Assembly (NCBI RefSeq): GCF_963668385.1
Contig: NZ_OY764327.1
Coordinates: 3,754,501-3,818,500, forward strand
Direction of reading: 5' to 3'
From: an uncultured Carboxylicivirga sp.
Lineage (GTDB): Bacteria > Bacteroidota > Bacteroidia > Bacteroidales > Marinilabiliaceae
DNA length: 64,000 nucleotides
Part shown: positions 54,220-63,813 of the stretch, in pieces
How positions within the stretch are numbered: position 1 is the stretch's first letter
Layout of the letters: the number at the start of each line of letters is the position of its first letter
Program-made: the position numbers and the translations under genes
The notes under the pieces: generated by a model
Told to the model about the DNA's origin: nothing
The model's input: the letters and a program-made list of their open reading frames with translations, nothing else
The model's database searches: none

Positions 54220-55737
54220 ATGAAGAAGTTTTTTCTATTTGCCCTAATAACGGTTGCTTTGGCTAGTTGCTGTCAAAACAACGACATTGTATATCAAACA
54301 CATGTTATTCCGGAGCCAAACAACATGGAAGTTGTTGCTGGTCGTTATACTTACGATGAAACTCCAAAAGTAAGCTACGAGCTAGATAAAAATCTGGGAG
54401 AAGAAGAATATAAGCTGGAAGTAACTAAAAAAGGAGTTACTATTACTTATGCTACCGATGTGGCTAAGATGTATGCAGAAGCAACATTATCGCAATTGCA
54501 GGATAATGATGGAGTAACCAATTACATGCCTTTGGCTAAAATTGACGATAAGCCACGTTTTAAGCATCGTGGATTTATGTTGGATGAGGCTCGTCACTTC
54601 CAGGGAATGGAGTTTGTGAAAAAGACCTTGGATCGCATGGCTTTTCATAAATTAAATAAATTCCACTGGCATTTATCTGATGATCAGGGATGGAGAATTG
54701 AAATTAAGAAATATCCATTGTTGACCGAAAAAGGTTCTATAAGAAAAGGAACACAAGTGGGTTGGAAGCCAGATATTATGGATTGTCCTACCGATGGTGT
54801 TGAGTACGGAAAAGGATATTATTATACGCAGGAGCAAATCAAAGAGGTAATTGAATATGCTGCTAAGTTGGGTATTGATGTGATTCCTGAAATTGATATG
54901 CCGGGTCATATGATGGCAGCTTTGCATGCTTATCCCGAATTAGGTCCTAAGAAATCATACGAGGTACGACAGTATTGGGGAGTGTCGCACGATGTGTTGG
55001 ATGTAAGTAATCCTAAAACATTACAGTTTGCTAAAGACGTAATCAGCGAAGTTTGTGATTTGTTCCCTTACCATCTAATTCATATTGGAGGTGATGAGTG
55101 TCCTAAAGAGCAATGGGAGAAAAGTGCATCATGCCAACGAATGATTAAGGATCTTGGTTTGAAAAACGAGGAAGAGCTTCAATCATGGTTTTTGAAAGAG
55201 ATTGAAAAAACGGTAAATGCCAAAGGAAAGCAAATTGCCGGTTGGGATGAGATTTTAGATGGCGATATGAGCAAGACTGCTACTGTTTATCACTGGCGCT
55301 TTTGGACCAAAGAAAACATGACCAAAGTAGCTGCAGAAAGAGGAAATGAAGTGGTTTCAACATTGAATCACCGTATGTATTTCGATTTCTATGTATCATA
55401 TGATAAAGAGCATTTTGAGCCGTTGGCATTCCCATATGCTACACCTTTGCACAAAACGTATAATTACGATCCTATTCCGGCAGATTTAGATCCTAAATAT
55501 CACGATAAAGTGATTGGTGTTCAAGGAAACCTTTGGACTGAATATGTAACTAGTAATGAAACCGCTGAAATGAGAATTTTCCCTCGTTTTGCATTATTAT
55601 CAGAAGTTGCGTGGACTAATCAGGATTTAAGAGATTGGGAAAATATGAATCGAAAGCTACCTTATATCTTTAAAGTATATGATAGCTGGAAATTAAATTA
55701 TAACCGTGTATATATTGCAACCGGTTGTGAGTATTAA
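54220..55737 (+). CDS. GH20 beta-N-acetylhexosaminidase, lipoprotein
   Basis: 505 residues, lipoprotein signal ending LASCCQNND. A short GH20b-type domain (about 28-115) leads to the GH20 barrel: RGFMLDEARHFQGMEFVKK, FHWHLSDDQGWRIEIKKYP, IPEIDMPGH, and the catalytic pair D292-E293 in HIGGDECPKEQW, with the Asp positioning the substrate's own acetamido group as nucleophile. It removes terminal GlcNAc, either antennary or from chitobiose after PNGase and mannosidase action. A terminator follows. This is the last gene of the rightward PUL arm. Confidence 0.95.
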   Translation: MKKFFLFALITVALASCCQNNDIVYQTHVIPEPNNMEVVAGRYTYDETPKVSYELDKNLGEEEYKLEVTKKGVTITYATDVAKMYAEATLSQLQDNDGVTNYMPLAKIDDKPRFKHRGFMLDEARHFQGMEFVKKTLDRMAFHKLNKFHWHLSDDQGWRIEIKKYPLLTEKGSIRKGTQVGWKPDIMDCPTDGVEYGKGYYYTQEQIKEVIEYAAKLGIDVIPEIDMPGHMMAALHAYPELGPKKSYEVRQYWGVSHDVLDVSNPKTLQFAKDVISEVCDLFPYHLIHIGGDECPKEQWEKSASCQRMIKDLGLKNEEELQSWFLKEIEKTVNAKGKQIAGWDEILDGDMSKTATVYHWRFWTKENMTKVAAERGNEVVSTLNHRMYFDFYVSYDKEHFEPLAFPYATPLHKTYNYDPIPADLDPKYHDKVIGVQGNLWTEYVTSNETAEMRIFPRFALLSEVAWTNQDLRDWENMNRKLPYIFKVYDSWKLNYNRVYIATGCEY

Positions 55738-55758
55738 TACATACTAATTGCACAAATG

Positions 55759-55793
55759 AACCCCGATTTTCGAAAGAGGATTGGGGTTTTTTA
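55759..55793. terminator. Bidirectional terminator closing the PUL
   Basis: AACCCCGAT (55759-55767) pairs with ATTGGGGTT (55780-55788), followed by a T run on the plus strand and, on the other strand, serving the convergent AraC gene. Confidence 0.85.
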
Positions 55794-56720
55794 TACTTCG
55801 TTTTGATATTCCTTAGGCGTACAACCAACTGTTTCACGAAAATATCTTCCAAAAAAGGAGGGAGAGGTAAAGTTTAATTCTTCGCTTATTTGTTGAACAG
55901 TATGCTGTTGAGCCCGAAGCAGTGCTTTAGCTTCTAATATTACCAGTTCGCGTATCCAATCTGATGGTTGTTTGTTGCTTACGTCTTTAATTACCTTTGA
56001 GAGGTATTTAGGCGATATAAATAGTTTATCAGCATAAAACGCTACACTCCGGTTATCTTTATAATGTTTGACTATTTCATTTAAAAATGAATCAAATATA
56101 ACCTTTTGTCTGCTTCTTTTTTGTGGATTAATATCAATAGCTAACTGTTCGTTACAATCTTCCCAATAAATCTTTATCACCTGTAAGTAAGCATCAGCTA
56201 GTTCCATTTTACGATTAAACTCATTGTCGGATAACTTACTATGCATTGTTTGGTAGATATTTAAAAACTCTGCCATTCTCTTCTCTTTAATTTGAATAAC
56301 AGGATAATTAAATACCAGATGTTGAGATTTTATAATGTGATGAATATCAATGTTTGGTTGATAATTGCTACTCGAAAATACCATGCCTGCCGAAATAAAA
56401 TCATCTGACAAATAACAAAGCCTACCCACCGAACCAGGCATAATGGCTAATATGCAGTTCTCTTTAACGGTTATATCTTTTAGGTTCATTTGCAGACGCA
56501 TTTCTCCTTTTTTGCAAAATAATACCATAGCTAAATTGAACTTAATTGGAATATCGTGCTTAATCATTTCCTTATGGTGCTGAGAATTAATAAATCTATT
56601 TACGCCATCTTCTTCGTCTAAATTATCAATGAGTAATAGTTTGTTCTCAACCTTAATTGCTGAATTTGTTTGAAAATTTATAAAGAAGTCGAACTTATTG
56701 ATCTCAGCTGTAGTTTTCAT
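55791..56720 (-). CDS. AraC-family regulator next to the RND efflux operon
   Basis: About 309 residues from the ATG at 56720. A GTG five codons upstream is a weaker start. The N-terminal part has a cupin-like strand pattern (LAMVLFCKKGEMRLQMNL, CILAIMPGSVGRLCYLSD). The C-terminal AraC domain has both HTH units (SVAFYADKLFISPKYLSKVIKDVSNKQPSDWI; TVQQISEELNFTSPSFFGRYFRETVGCTPKEYQ). It is divergent from the efflux genes across 156 bp containing two exact 12-bp direct repeats, so it most likely controls them. Its inducer, probably an efflux substrate, is unknown. Confidence 0.9.
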   Translation of the reverse strand: MKTTAEINKFDFFINFQTNSAIKVENKLLLIDNLDEEDGVNRFINSQHHKEMIKHDIPIKFNLAMVLFCKKGEMRLQMNLKDITVKENCILAIMPGSVGRLCYLSDDFISAGMVFSSSNYQPNIDIHHIIKSQHLVFNYPVIQIKEKRMAEFLNIYQTMHSKLSDNEFNRKMELADAYLQVIKIYWEDCNEQLAIDINPQKRSRQKVIFDSFLNEIVKHYKDNRSVAFYADKLFISPKYLSKVIKDVSNKQPSDWIRELVILEAKALLRAQQHTVQQISEELNFTSPSFFGRYFRETVGCTPKEYQNEV

Positions 56721-56733
56721 GTCAGATATTATC

Positions 56734-56798
56734 ACAAATAGTACAACTAAAGTAAGCTAAAAATGTATGATATCCGCTAAAAAGCGACAAATAGTACA
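56734..56798. promoter_or_regulatory. Paired AraC-type binding sites for the efflux operon
   Basis: ACAAATAGTACA occurs exactly at 56734-56745 and 56787-56798, 53 bp apart (about five helical turns). A CACTTTTG at 56842-56849 is a one-mismatch -7 box for the gene starting at 56877. Confidence 0.6.
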
Positions 56799-56876
56799 TT
56801 TTTGAGGAAAAACCAGGTAAAACATTATTCATTGTAATAAGCACTTTTGCATCCTTATCAATCTTAAAATCAAGAT

Positions 56877-57929
56877 ATGAAAAATAGTGCTATTGTTTGG
56901 GCCTTAACATGCCTGTTTTGTTCTTGTTCCGGAAGTGGACAGAAAGATGATACATTCACTAAGAATGTGAAAATTACGAATGCAAAGAAAGTTGAGCAAA
57001 TTTCAAATTTGAGTTTCACTGGGGTTGTTCAGGGAGCGCACGATATTAGTGTTGGTTTTAAAACAGCCGGGCAAATAGAAAAGATATTTGCGAAACAAGG
57101 TGATTATGTGACGAAAGGACAGTTGTTAGCTCAATTAGATGACTCAGATTATAAATTGGGTTTAGATGCTTACCAAATACAATATGCACAGTTAAAAGAT
57201 GAAGTGGCACGATTGGAAAAAATGTATAACGTTAAAACAATTTCAGCCAACGACTACGAGAAAGCTAAGGCCGGATTGGAGCAACTTCAAATTCAGGTTA
57301 AAACTTATCAGAATAAAGTAAACTATACCAAATTGTATGCCCCAACCTCAGGTTATATTCAATCAGTAAATAACGATCCGTCAGAAATGATTGATGCGGG
57401 TTCGCCACTTTTTACTTTGTTGGATAATTCGCAATACGAGGTGGTGGTTGATATTCCGGCAACTCAATATGTCGATCGCGAGCTGTTCAAAAGCTTCTAT
57501 ATAAACTCTCAATATTTAGGAGAAAAGCAATTGCCTTTAAGCCTTATTTCTATCAGTCCTAAAGCCGATGGAAATCAGCTTTATCAAATGCGTTTTATCA
57601 TCGATGATAATATCGATAAAATTACTGCAGGGATGAATGTGGAACTAACTATCGAAAAAGAGAATGTGGCTTATGTGGGCAAATACACCATTACGCCACA
57701 TGCTGTTTTTACAGACAATCAAAAAACATATGTATGGATTTATTCTAATGGAAAGGTGAATAAGAAAGAAGTCAAAGTAGATGGAATTGACGAAAAAGGC
57801 GATTTATACATTTCAGGCATTACCGATACTGTTCAGATAGTACGTGCAGGTGTGGGGGTATTACACGAAGATGAGTCTGTAAATGTTTTGGAAGATGCCA
57901 GCTCAACTAATATTGGAGGATTGCTATAA
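56877..57929 (+). CDS. RND efflux periplasmic adaptor (membrane fusion protein), lipoprotein
   Basis: 350 residues with lipoprotein signal (CLFCSCSGSG). Order of domains: barrel-sandwich half (SFTGVVQGAHDISVGFKTAGQIEKIFAKQGDYVTKGQLLAQLDDSDY), a coiled-coil hairpin (about 90-145, ANDYEKAKAGLEQLQIQVKTYQNKV), the second lipoyl half (YTKLYAPTSGYIQSV) and a beta-barrel with membrane-proximal domain. It links the inner-membrane pump to the outer-membrane channel. Its TAA overlaps the ATG of the pump gene (TAATG), a translationally coupled operon. Confidence 0.93.
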   Translation: MKNSAIVWALTCLFCSCSGSGQKDDTFTKNVKITNAKKVEQISNLSFTGVVQGAHDISVGFKTAGQIEKIFAKQGDYVTKGQLLAQLDDSDYKLGLDAYQIQYAQLKDEVARLEKMYNVKTISANDYEKAKAGLEQLQIQVKTYQNKVNYTKLYAPTSGYIQSVNNDPSEMIDAGSPLFTLLDNSQYEVVVDIPATQYVDRELFKSFYINSQYLGEKQLPLSLISISPKADGNQLYQMRFIIDDNIDKITAGMNVELTIEKENVAYVGKYTITPHAVFTDNQKTYVWIYSNGKVNKKEVKVDGIDEKGDLYISGITDTVQIVRAGVGVLHEDESVNVLEDASSTNIGGLL

Positions 57930-60900
57930 TGAAGATTACAGAGTTTTTTCTTAAACGTCCTACGCTGTTTTGGTCGTTTTTAGCGATACTTCTGGTTGCC
58001 GGAGTTCTGTCGTTTAAAGCAATGCCAAAATTAGAGGATCCTGCCGTGGCTGTAAAGCAGGCAATGGTGGTGGTTCCATATCCCGGGGCCAATGCGCATG
58101 AGGTAGAGTTGAAAGTGGTACAGGTATTGGAAGATAAACTCCGAACTTTGCCCAATGTTTACAAGCTACGTTCAGAGTGTCATGCTGGTATGGCAATGAT
58201 ATCAGTTGAGTTTGATTTGACTGTGCCTATTGCCAAAATTGAACAGTATTTCGATTTGTTGCGCCGCAAGGTTAATGATGTGAAAATGCTTCTTCCTCAG
58301 GATTGCGGTGATCCCATTGTTATTGATGATATGATGGATGTGTATGGTATCTTTTATTCCTTATCGGGCGATGGATACAGTTATCACGAACTCAATAAAT
58401 ATGCAGGATTGATTCAGCGTGAGTTATTGACAGTAAAAGGAGTGAAGCGCATTAATCTGGTAGGAAACCGTCATGAGGTTATTAATATCACACTTTCGAA
58501 AGAAAAAGTGGCCCGAAACGGTATGATCCCGAATCAGATTATGATGTCACTATCATCAGCCACATCAACTGTTGGTGGAGGTAAATATCAATCAGGCTCT
58601 GATAATTTTCAGGTTCGTGTTGATGCCGAAGTGAAGACGGTTGAAGATTTGCAAAATCTGCTTATCAAAACAATGGATGGTAAGCAAATAAAACTGGGCG
58701 ACATTGCTGATATTGAGCGAGGATATGTCGAACCGCAAACGCAAGGTTTTTTTGTAAATGGTAAGCCATCAATTGCCATTATGGTAACGCTCGAAAACAA
58801 TGTGGTAGTGCCAGATGTGGGTGAGGCTGTTGATGCAAAACTGGCAGAAGTGATGCAAACGCTTCCAGTAGGTATCGAAACCAATAAAGTGTTTTTTCAA
58901 CCCGATAAAGTAAACGAAGCCATCAGCTCATTTATGTGGAACCTGGTGATGTCGGTATTGGTTGTGATAATTGTACTGATTTTTGCCATGGGATTCCGCA
59001 GCGGAATGATTATAGGTTCGGGATTGGTGTTGACCATTGCAGCCTCTTTACCGGTTCTTTTAACTATGGGAACTACCTTACAACGTATTTCGTTGGGAGC
59101 ATTTATTATTGCTATGGGTATGCTGGTTGATAATGCCATTGTTATAATGGATGGTATTATCGTTGATAAAAAGAAAGGTTATGGACCTAAAACATATCTT
59201 CATAAAATAGGTAAAAATAATGCTCTCCCTTTATTGGGTGCCACCATTATTGCTGTTTCAACATTTATTGGTGTTTTTCTGGCCGATGGTTCAGCTGCCG
59301 AATATTCGAGCGATTTATTTTTGGTGTTGTGTGTTAGTCTTTTGCTTAGCTGGGTGTTTGCTTTGGTTCAGGTTCCGTTTTTTGCAAAAGTATGGTATCC
59401 TGCTCGTTTAACAGATAAAGATAAGAAAGGCAATCGTGATGATGTAATGAACGGCAAAGTGCATAAGATTGTACGTCGACTAATGACTCTTTTTATAGAG
59501 TATCGAAAAACAGCATTGATAGCTGCTTTTGCTATTTTGTTAATCAGTTTCTACGGAATGACATACGTTAAAAATCTATTTTTTCCTGATTTCGATTACA
59601 AACAGTTTATTGTTGAATACCATATGCCTTCGCAAACAGATCCGGATAAGGTGCGCGATGACTTATTGGAAATGTCAGAGTTGTTGCTAAAGAATCCTGC
59701 TATTGAAAAAGTATCAGCCAGTCAGAGCGGAGCACCGGGCATGTATTGTCTGGTTCGTCCAATGACAAACGGTGGCGACAGCTATGGAGAATTAATTGTG
59801 GATTGTCCCGATTATAATACAGTCTGTAAGCAAATACCAACGGTTCGTAAACAACTTCGGGAGTTGTACCCTGATGCTTATATCCGCATTCGTAAGTATA
59901 ACTTCTCTATTTCCACATCACACACTGTGGAGGTTGAATTTGCTGGGCCCGATCCGGCTGTTCTTCGCAACTTAAGCAAACAGGCCGAAGATATTATGCG
60001 TCAATGTCCTTTGGTTGATCCGTATTCGGTATCAAACAACTGGAAGCCTCAGGAAAAAACTTTGTTGGCAGTATACAATCAACAAGATGCTTTACGTGCC
60101 GGTATTAGCCGGGGAGATGTGGGCAATGCTTTACAAGCTGCGAACAATGGCATGACGGTTGGAGTGATAAATGATGCCGATAACATGGTGCTGATTAATT
60201 TAAGGGTACGGAATGAAGATGGCTCCCGAATTCAGAATATTCGTGATATTCCGGTTTGGACCATGATGAATGTGAGTCTTTCAGAAGATGATCTTACCGG
60301 TGTTATGACGGGTGGAAAATCTGTATCAGAATTGCAAGATCGTATGTTCAGAGCTACACCGCTTAGTAACGTTACTAATGATATAGCATTGCAATGGGAT
60401 GATAACTTGGTTCGACGCGTAAATGGTCAGCGCGTTATCGAGGCCGAATGTGATCCAAATTATGACTTATGGGAAGCAACACCGGCTGCCGTGCTGGCAA
60501 ATATTCAGGATGATATAAATGCAATTGAAATGCCTCATGGCTATTCAATGCACTGGACAGGTGAAATTGAAATGCAGGAAGATGCATCGGCCAGTACACT
60601 AAAGTGGATGCCATTAACCCTTGCTATTATTTTAATCGTTTTGTTAATGCTGTTCAACAGCTGGCGACAAGTAATCCTTATTCTTATCTGTATTCCATTT
60701 GTATTTGTAGGAATTACCCCAACTCTGTTGTTAACCAAGTCTCCGTTTACCTTTATGGCTATTATTGGTATGATGGGGCTGATGGGTATGATGGTTAAGA
60801 ATGCCATTGTGTTGGTTAATGAGATCAACCGCTTGCAAACCGAGGAAAAAGTACATCCTTATAAAGCAGTGATTGAAGCCACCATATCGCGTGTTACACC

Positions 60901-61078
60901 GGTGTTAATGGCTTCTTTAACAACAATTGTTGGTATGGTTCCGTTACTGGGCGACCCGATGTATAGCTCAATGGCACTTACCATAATGGGCGGATTAGCA
61001 GTTGGAACAGTGATTACATTACTGCTGTTGCCCTTGTTATATACAGCATTCTACCGAATCAGAAAACCACAAAACTAA
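57929..61078 (+). CDS. RND-family inner-membrane efflux pump
   Basis: 1049 residues, the expected length of an HAE/AcrB-like pump, with TM1 near residues 12-30, two large periplasmic loops and two TM blocks. The TM4 motif IIAMGMLVDNAIVIMDGI carries a single Asp followed by Asn where AcrB has an Asp-Asp pair. Many bacterial RND pumps have this. TM10 has GMMGLMGMMVKNAIVLVNEI with the matching Lys. It expels substrates by proton exchange. Drug or metal specificity cannot be read reliably. The operon order (adaptor, pump, channel) is standard. Confidence 0.94.
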   Translation: MKITEFFLKRPTLFWSFLAILLVAGVLSFKAMPKLEDPAVAVKQAMVVVPYPGANAHEVELKVVQVLEDKLRTLPNVYKLRSECHAGMAMISVEFDLTVPIAKIEQYFDLLRRKVNDVKMLLPQDCGDPIVIDDMMDVYGIFYSLSGDGYSYHELNKYAGLIQRELLTVKGVKRINLVGNRHEVINITLSKEKVARNGMIPNQIMMSLSSATSTVGGGKYQSGSDNFQVRVDAEVKTVEDLQNLLIKTMDGKQIKLGDIADIERGYVEPQTQGFFVNGKPSIAIMVTLENNVVVPDVGEAVDAKLAEVMQTLPVGIETNKVFFQPDKVNEAISSFMWNLVMSVLVVIIVLIFAMGFRSGMIIGSGLVLTIAASLPVLLTMGTTLQRISLGAFIIAMGMLVDNAIVIMDGIIVDKKKGYGPKTYLHKIGKNNALPLLGATIIAVSTFIGVFLADGSAAEYSSDLFLVLCVSLLLSWVFALVQVPFFAKVWYPARLTDKDKKGNRDDVMNGKVHKIVRRLMTLFIEYRKTALIAAFAILLISFYGMTYVKNLFFPDFDYKQFIVEYHMPSQTDPDKVRDDLLEMSELLLKNPAIEKVSASQSGAPGMYCLVRPMTNGGDSYGELIVDCPDYNTVCKQIPTVRKQLRELYPDAYIRIRKYNFSISTSHTVEVEFAGPDPAVLRNLSKQAEDIMRQCPLVDPYSVSNNWKPQEKTLLAVYNQQDALRAGISRGDVGNALQAANNGMTVGVINDADNMVLINLRVRNEDGSRIQNIRDIPVWTMMNVSLSEDDLTGVMTGGKSVSELQDRMFRATPLSNVTNDIALQWDDNLVRRVNGQRVIEAECDPNYDLWEATPAAVLANIQDDINAIEMPHGYSMHWTGEIEMQEDASASTLKWMPLTLAIILIVLLMLFNSWRQVILILICIPFVFVGITPTLLLTKSPFTFMAIIGMMGLMGMMVKNAIVLVNEINRLQTEEKVHPYKAVIEATISRVTPVLMASLTTIVGMVPLLGDPMYSSMALTIMGGLAVGTVITLLLLPLLYTAFYRIRKPQN

Positions 61079-61079
61079 A

Positions 61080-62390
61080 ATGGGAATGAAGAATATTATA
61101 TATGTATGCTTGACAGTTTTATTGTCTGTTGAATGTATTGCTCAGGAAACGGTTACTCTTTCTGTTGAACAATGTAAAGAAATGGCATTGAAGCAAAGCG
61201 AGGATATGAAAATTGCCGGCAATAAATCGATGCAAGCTCAATACGATAAAGAGATTGCTTTTGCCAATTACTTGCCAAAATTAGAAGGTTCGGCAATGGG
61301 TATTTACATGGCTCCCGATATTGATTTGGGAGGATCTACGCTGGTTATTAAAGGGATGTATACGGCAGGATTTACAGTTCAGCAACCTATTTATGCTGGA
61401 GGAAAAATCAGAACGGCTAATCATTTGGCTAAAATTGGGATGAAGAGTAGTGCAGAGCAGGAACGTATGACCAAGGCTGAAGTTATTGCAGATGCTGAAA
61501 ATAAATACTGGAGTTACATTGCTGTACTTGATAAGATAAAGTTGGTGAAAGCATACGAAGCCCAATTAGATACTTTACATCAGCAAATGGAAGTGTCGCA
61601 TGAAGCAGGTATGATAACCGAAAATGATTATTTGCAGGTATCAGCTAAGCTAAGCGAGATAAAATACCAAATGTTGAAGGTAAAAAACGGAGCAAACCTT
61701 TGTAGATTGTCGTTGTGTTACGCAGTAGGATTAGAACCCGAAACGCAGGTTATACCAGTTGATACTGTTATTGGTGTTACTAATGTTCAGGCTAGGGGAC
61801 TTGATTTGTCCAATCGGCCAGAGATTAAACTTCTGAATATGGGTGTTGAAGCCGGCGAGCAACAGATTAAAATGGCACGGGCTGATAATCTGCCACAGCT
61901 AGGTGTGGCTGCCGGGTACACCTGGTATGGTAATATAAAAACAGAGGGAGTAACAGAATATGAAGGTCAGCAAATAGCTTATTCCGAAACAATGAATGAT
62001 GCTATATTTAATGCCGTAGCTTCACTTTCTATTCCCATTTTTCATTGGGGCGAAGGACGTAAAAATGTAAAAAAAGCTGAGCTTAGTCTGCAGAATGCGC
62101 ATTACGAGAAAGAAAAGAATACACGTTTAATGACATTGGAGGTAACCAATGCTCTTAATAATTTGAACGAGAGTGTGGTTATGATTGAAGCAGCTGAGTT
62201 TGCTATGAGACAGGCTTCAGAAAATCTGCGCGTAATGAAAAGTAAATTTGATGTGCAATTAGCACCTTTAGCCGATTTATTGGCAGCACAGGCTCAATGG
62301 CAAGAATCAAGTAGCAACCTTATTGAAGCAAAAACACAATATAAAATTTACGAGATTGAATATTTAAAAGCAATCGGTAGTCTGGATTGA
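61080..62390 (+). CDS. TolC-family outer-membrane efflux channel
   Basis: 436 residues, signal peptide ending CIAQETV. Two OEP repeats are visible: SVEQCKEMALKQSEDMKIAGNKSMQAQYDKEIAFANYLPKLEG near the N terminus and, in the second half, SNRPEIKLLNMGVEAGEQQIKMARADNLPQLGVAAGYTW and ASENLRVMKSKFDVQLAPLADLLAAQAQWQES. It forms the trimeric exit duct. The ATG follows the pump's stop codon at once, so it is the last gene of the operon before a strong terminator. Confidence 0.92.
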   Translation: MGMKNIIYVCLTVLLSVECIAQETVTLSVEQCKEMALKQSEDMKIAGNKSMQAQYDKEIAFANYLPKLEGSAMGIYMAPDIDLGGSTLVIKGMYTAGFTVQQPIYAGGKIRTANHLAKIGMKSSAEQERMTKAEVIADAENKYWSYIAVLDKIKLVKAYEAQLDTLHQQMEVSHEAGMITENDYLQVSAKLSEIKYQMLKVKNGANLCRLSLCYAVGLEPETQVIPVDTVIGVTNVQARGLDLSNRPEIKLLNMGVEAGEQQIKMARADNLPQLGVAAGYTWYGNIKTEGVTEYEGQQIAYSETMNDAIFNAVASLSIPIFHWGEGRKNVKKAELSLQNAHYEKEKNTRLMTLEVTNALNNLNESVVMIEAAEFAMRQASENLRVMKSKFDVQLAPLADLLAAQAQWQESSSNLIEAKTQYKIYEIEYLKAIGSLD

Positions 62391-62418
62391 GAAGTTGCTA
62401 ATTGTTTTAGTAATTGTG

Positions 62419-62452
62419 CGAGGATATCTTATTAAGGATATCCTCGTTTTTA
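62419..62452 (+). terminator. Terminator of the efflux operon
   Basis: CGAGGATATC (62419-62428) pairs with GATATCCTCG (62437-62446) around an eight-base loop, followed by TTTTTAA. Confidence 0.9.
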
Positions 62453-63339
62453 ATTTATATGTAGATGCTAAGAATGTATTAATATAGCCTTATAAAGGTA
62501 GATAGGTTTAATCAACTAGTGCAAAAGAGAAATTATAACAACTATACAAGTTACGTTAGTTTATCTGAACATATGAAAAATATAATCGTTTGTCATTGAT
62601 AGTATTTGAACACTGTTTAAAAAATAAGGGGAGCGAGTATGTACTCCTATTATAAATTAAGGATAAAGCTAATCTTTAATGGAGGGCAAGTTTACTTTTA
62701 TCATTAAAAAAAATGTGTTTGTTAAAAAAAAATGTGCATTTATCAATGTTGTTCGAAATTGATCTTAAAATATTAGGGGTTATATGTAATTTAGGCAATA
62801 ATATGTAGTAGACACCCTGTTTTGGAGTAGTAGTGTGGAAAAATAACATTATTTAATTCTAAAACGACAGAAAGACATGGCTAAGATTAAAACAAAGTAA
62901 GAAGTTTAAACTATAAAACCTTAGAGTTTCAATTCTTAACTAATTTGATTATTATATTCTATAATATTTAGTTTAAGGCTATTTAAATAGTTGCTTCTGT
63001 GTTGTGAAAATTTATTTAACTTATTTGCATCTTACATTAGTATTGTAAAATATTATAGTTTATTTATTTTAATAGATTACTTCATTAAAATATAGGAATG
63101 AAGGGGATATTAATACCAATTTTGTTAATACTACAAACATTATCCTTCAAATAATCAGACTCGCGATTGAATATCTATTTAACAAGGTTTATATCATTGT
63201 GTTTTAAAAATAATAAGATTGATTCTCATTAGAGTTGGATCAAAATAAATTCAATTAATAATGATGATTTTGTAATGCAGTTCAAATATTGTGTTACTCT
63301 ACTAATTGCCAACCCCCGAAAAGTTAAATTGACAATACT
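62453..63339. other. Gene-poor AT-rich region
   Basis: About 890 bp without a convincing gene. Two short AT direct repeats (TTAAAAAAAATGTG-like, near 62704-62736) are present. A 18-codon frame at 63100-63156 (MKGILIPILLILQTLSFK) looks like the start of a signal peptide but stops at once, perhaps the remnant of a lost exported gene. Confidence 0.5.
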
Positions 63340-63801
63340 ATGAGTTATGATTTATTAGTATTTAAGAAGGAAGCTGCGCCTCGGAAATGGAGGGATTTTA
63401 TGACTTGGTATAAAAAGCAAGTTCAATCTGCTGCTAATCATAGGATGGATATAACAAACTCTGCAATTGAGCTTCATGAGTTATATAAAGAAATGAGAAA
63501 TGTTTTTCCAGATGAAGATAATGCATTTAATAATAATAGGTATGGAAAGAGATATATAAATAATTGTTCCATTGGAAAAGATATTATATATGTTGGATTT
63601 ACATGGGCTGTCGCCGAAGAAGCTTTTCAGAAAATGATAGAACTGGCTGAGAAATATTCTGTCGGTTTCTTTGATGTAAGTTCTGAAGATGGTAGTGTTT
63701 ACTTCCCTGAAGATGGTAAATTAACTGTAATTGATGCTTCTGAAAGAGATTATAAGAAAGCAAGAAATAAGTTACGGTGGAAAATATGGAAAATGCAATG
63801 A
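63340..63801 (+). CDS. Uncharacterised soluble protein
   Basis: 153 residues, no signal peptide or TM segment. It begins MSYDLLVFKKEAAPRKWRDFM and has a Trp-rich C-terminal end (LRWKIWKMQ). The opening resembles small uncharacterised or immunity-like proteins with an MSYDLxxF start, but I cannot name a family. It stands alone, with a long empty region upstream and a repeat-like region downstream. Confidence 0.6.
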   Translation: MSYDLLVFKKEAAPRKWRDFMTWYKKQVQSAANHRMDITNSAIELHELYKEMRNVFPDEDNAFNNNRYGKRYINNCSIGKDIIYVGFTWAVAEEAFQKMIELAEKYSVGFFDVSSEDGSVYFPEDGKLTVIDASERDYKKARNKLRWKIWKMQ

Positions 63802-63813
63802 TAAAAACTAAAT

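Noticed and set aside
62704..62736. Short AT direct repeats as a CRISPR-like or regulatory array
   Set aside because: Only two low-complexity copies, with no spacers or regular array.
63100..63156. 18-codon peptide resembling a signal sequence
   Set aside because: Too short, stops at once and has no partner. More likely a relic or chance.
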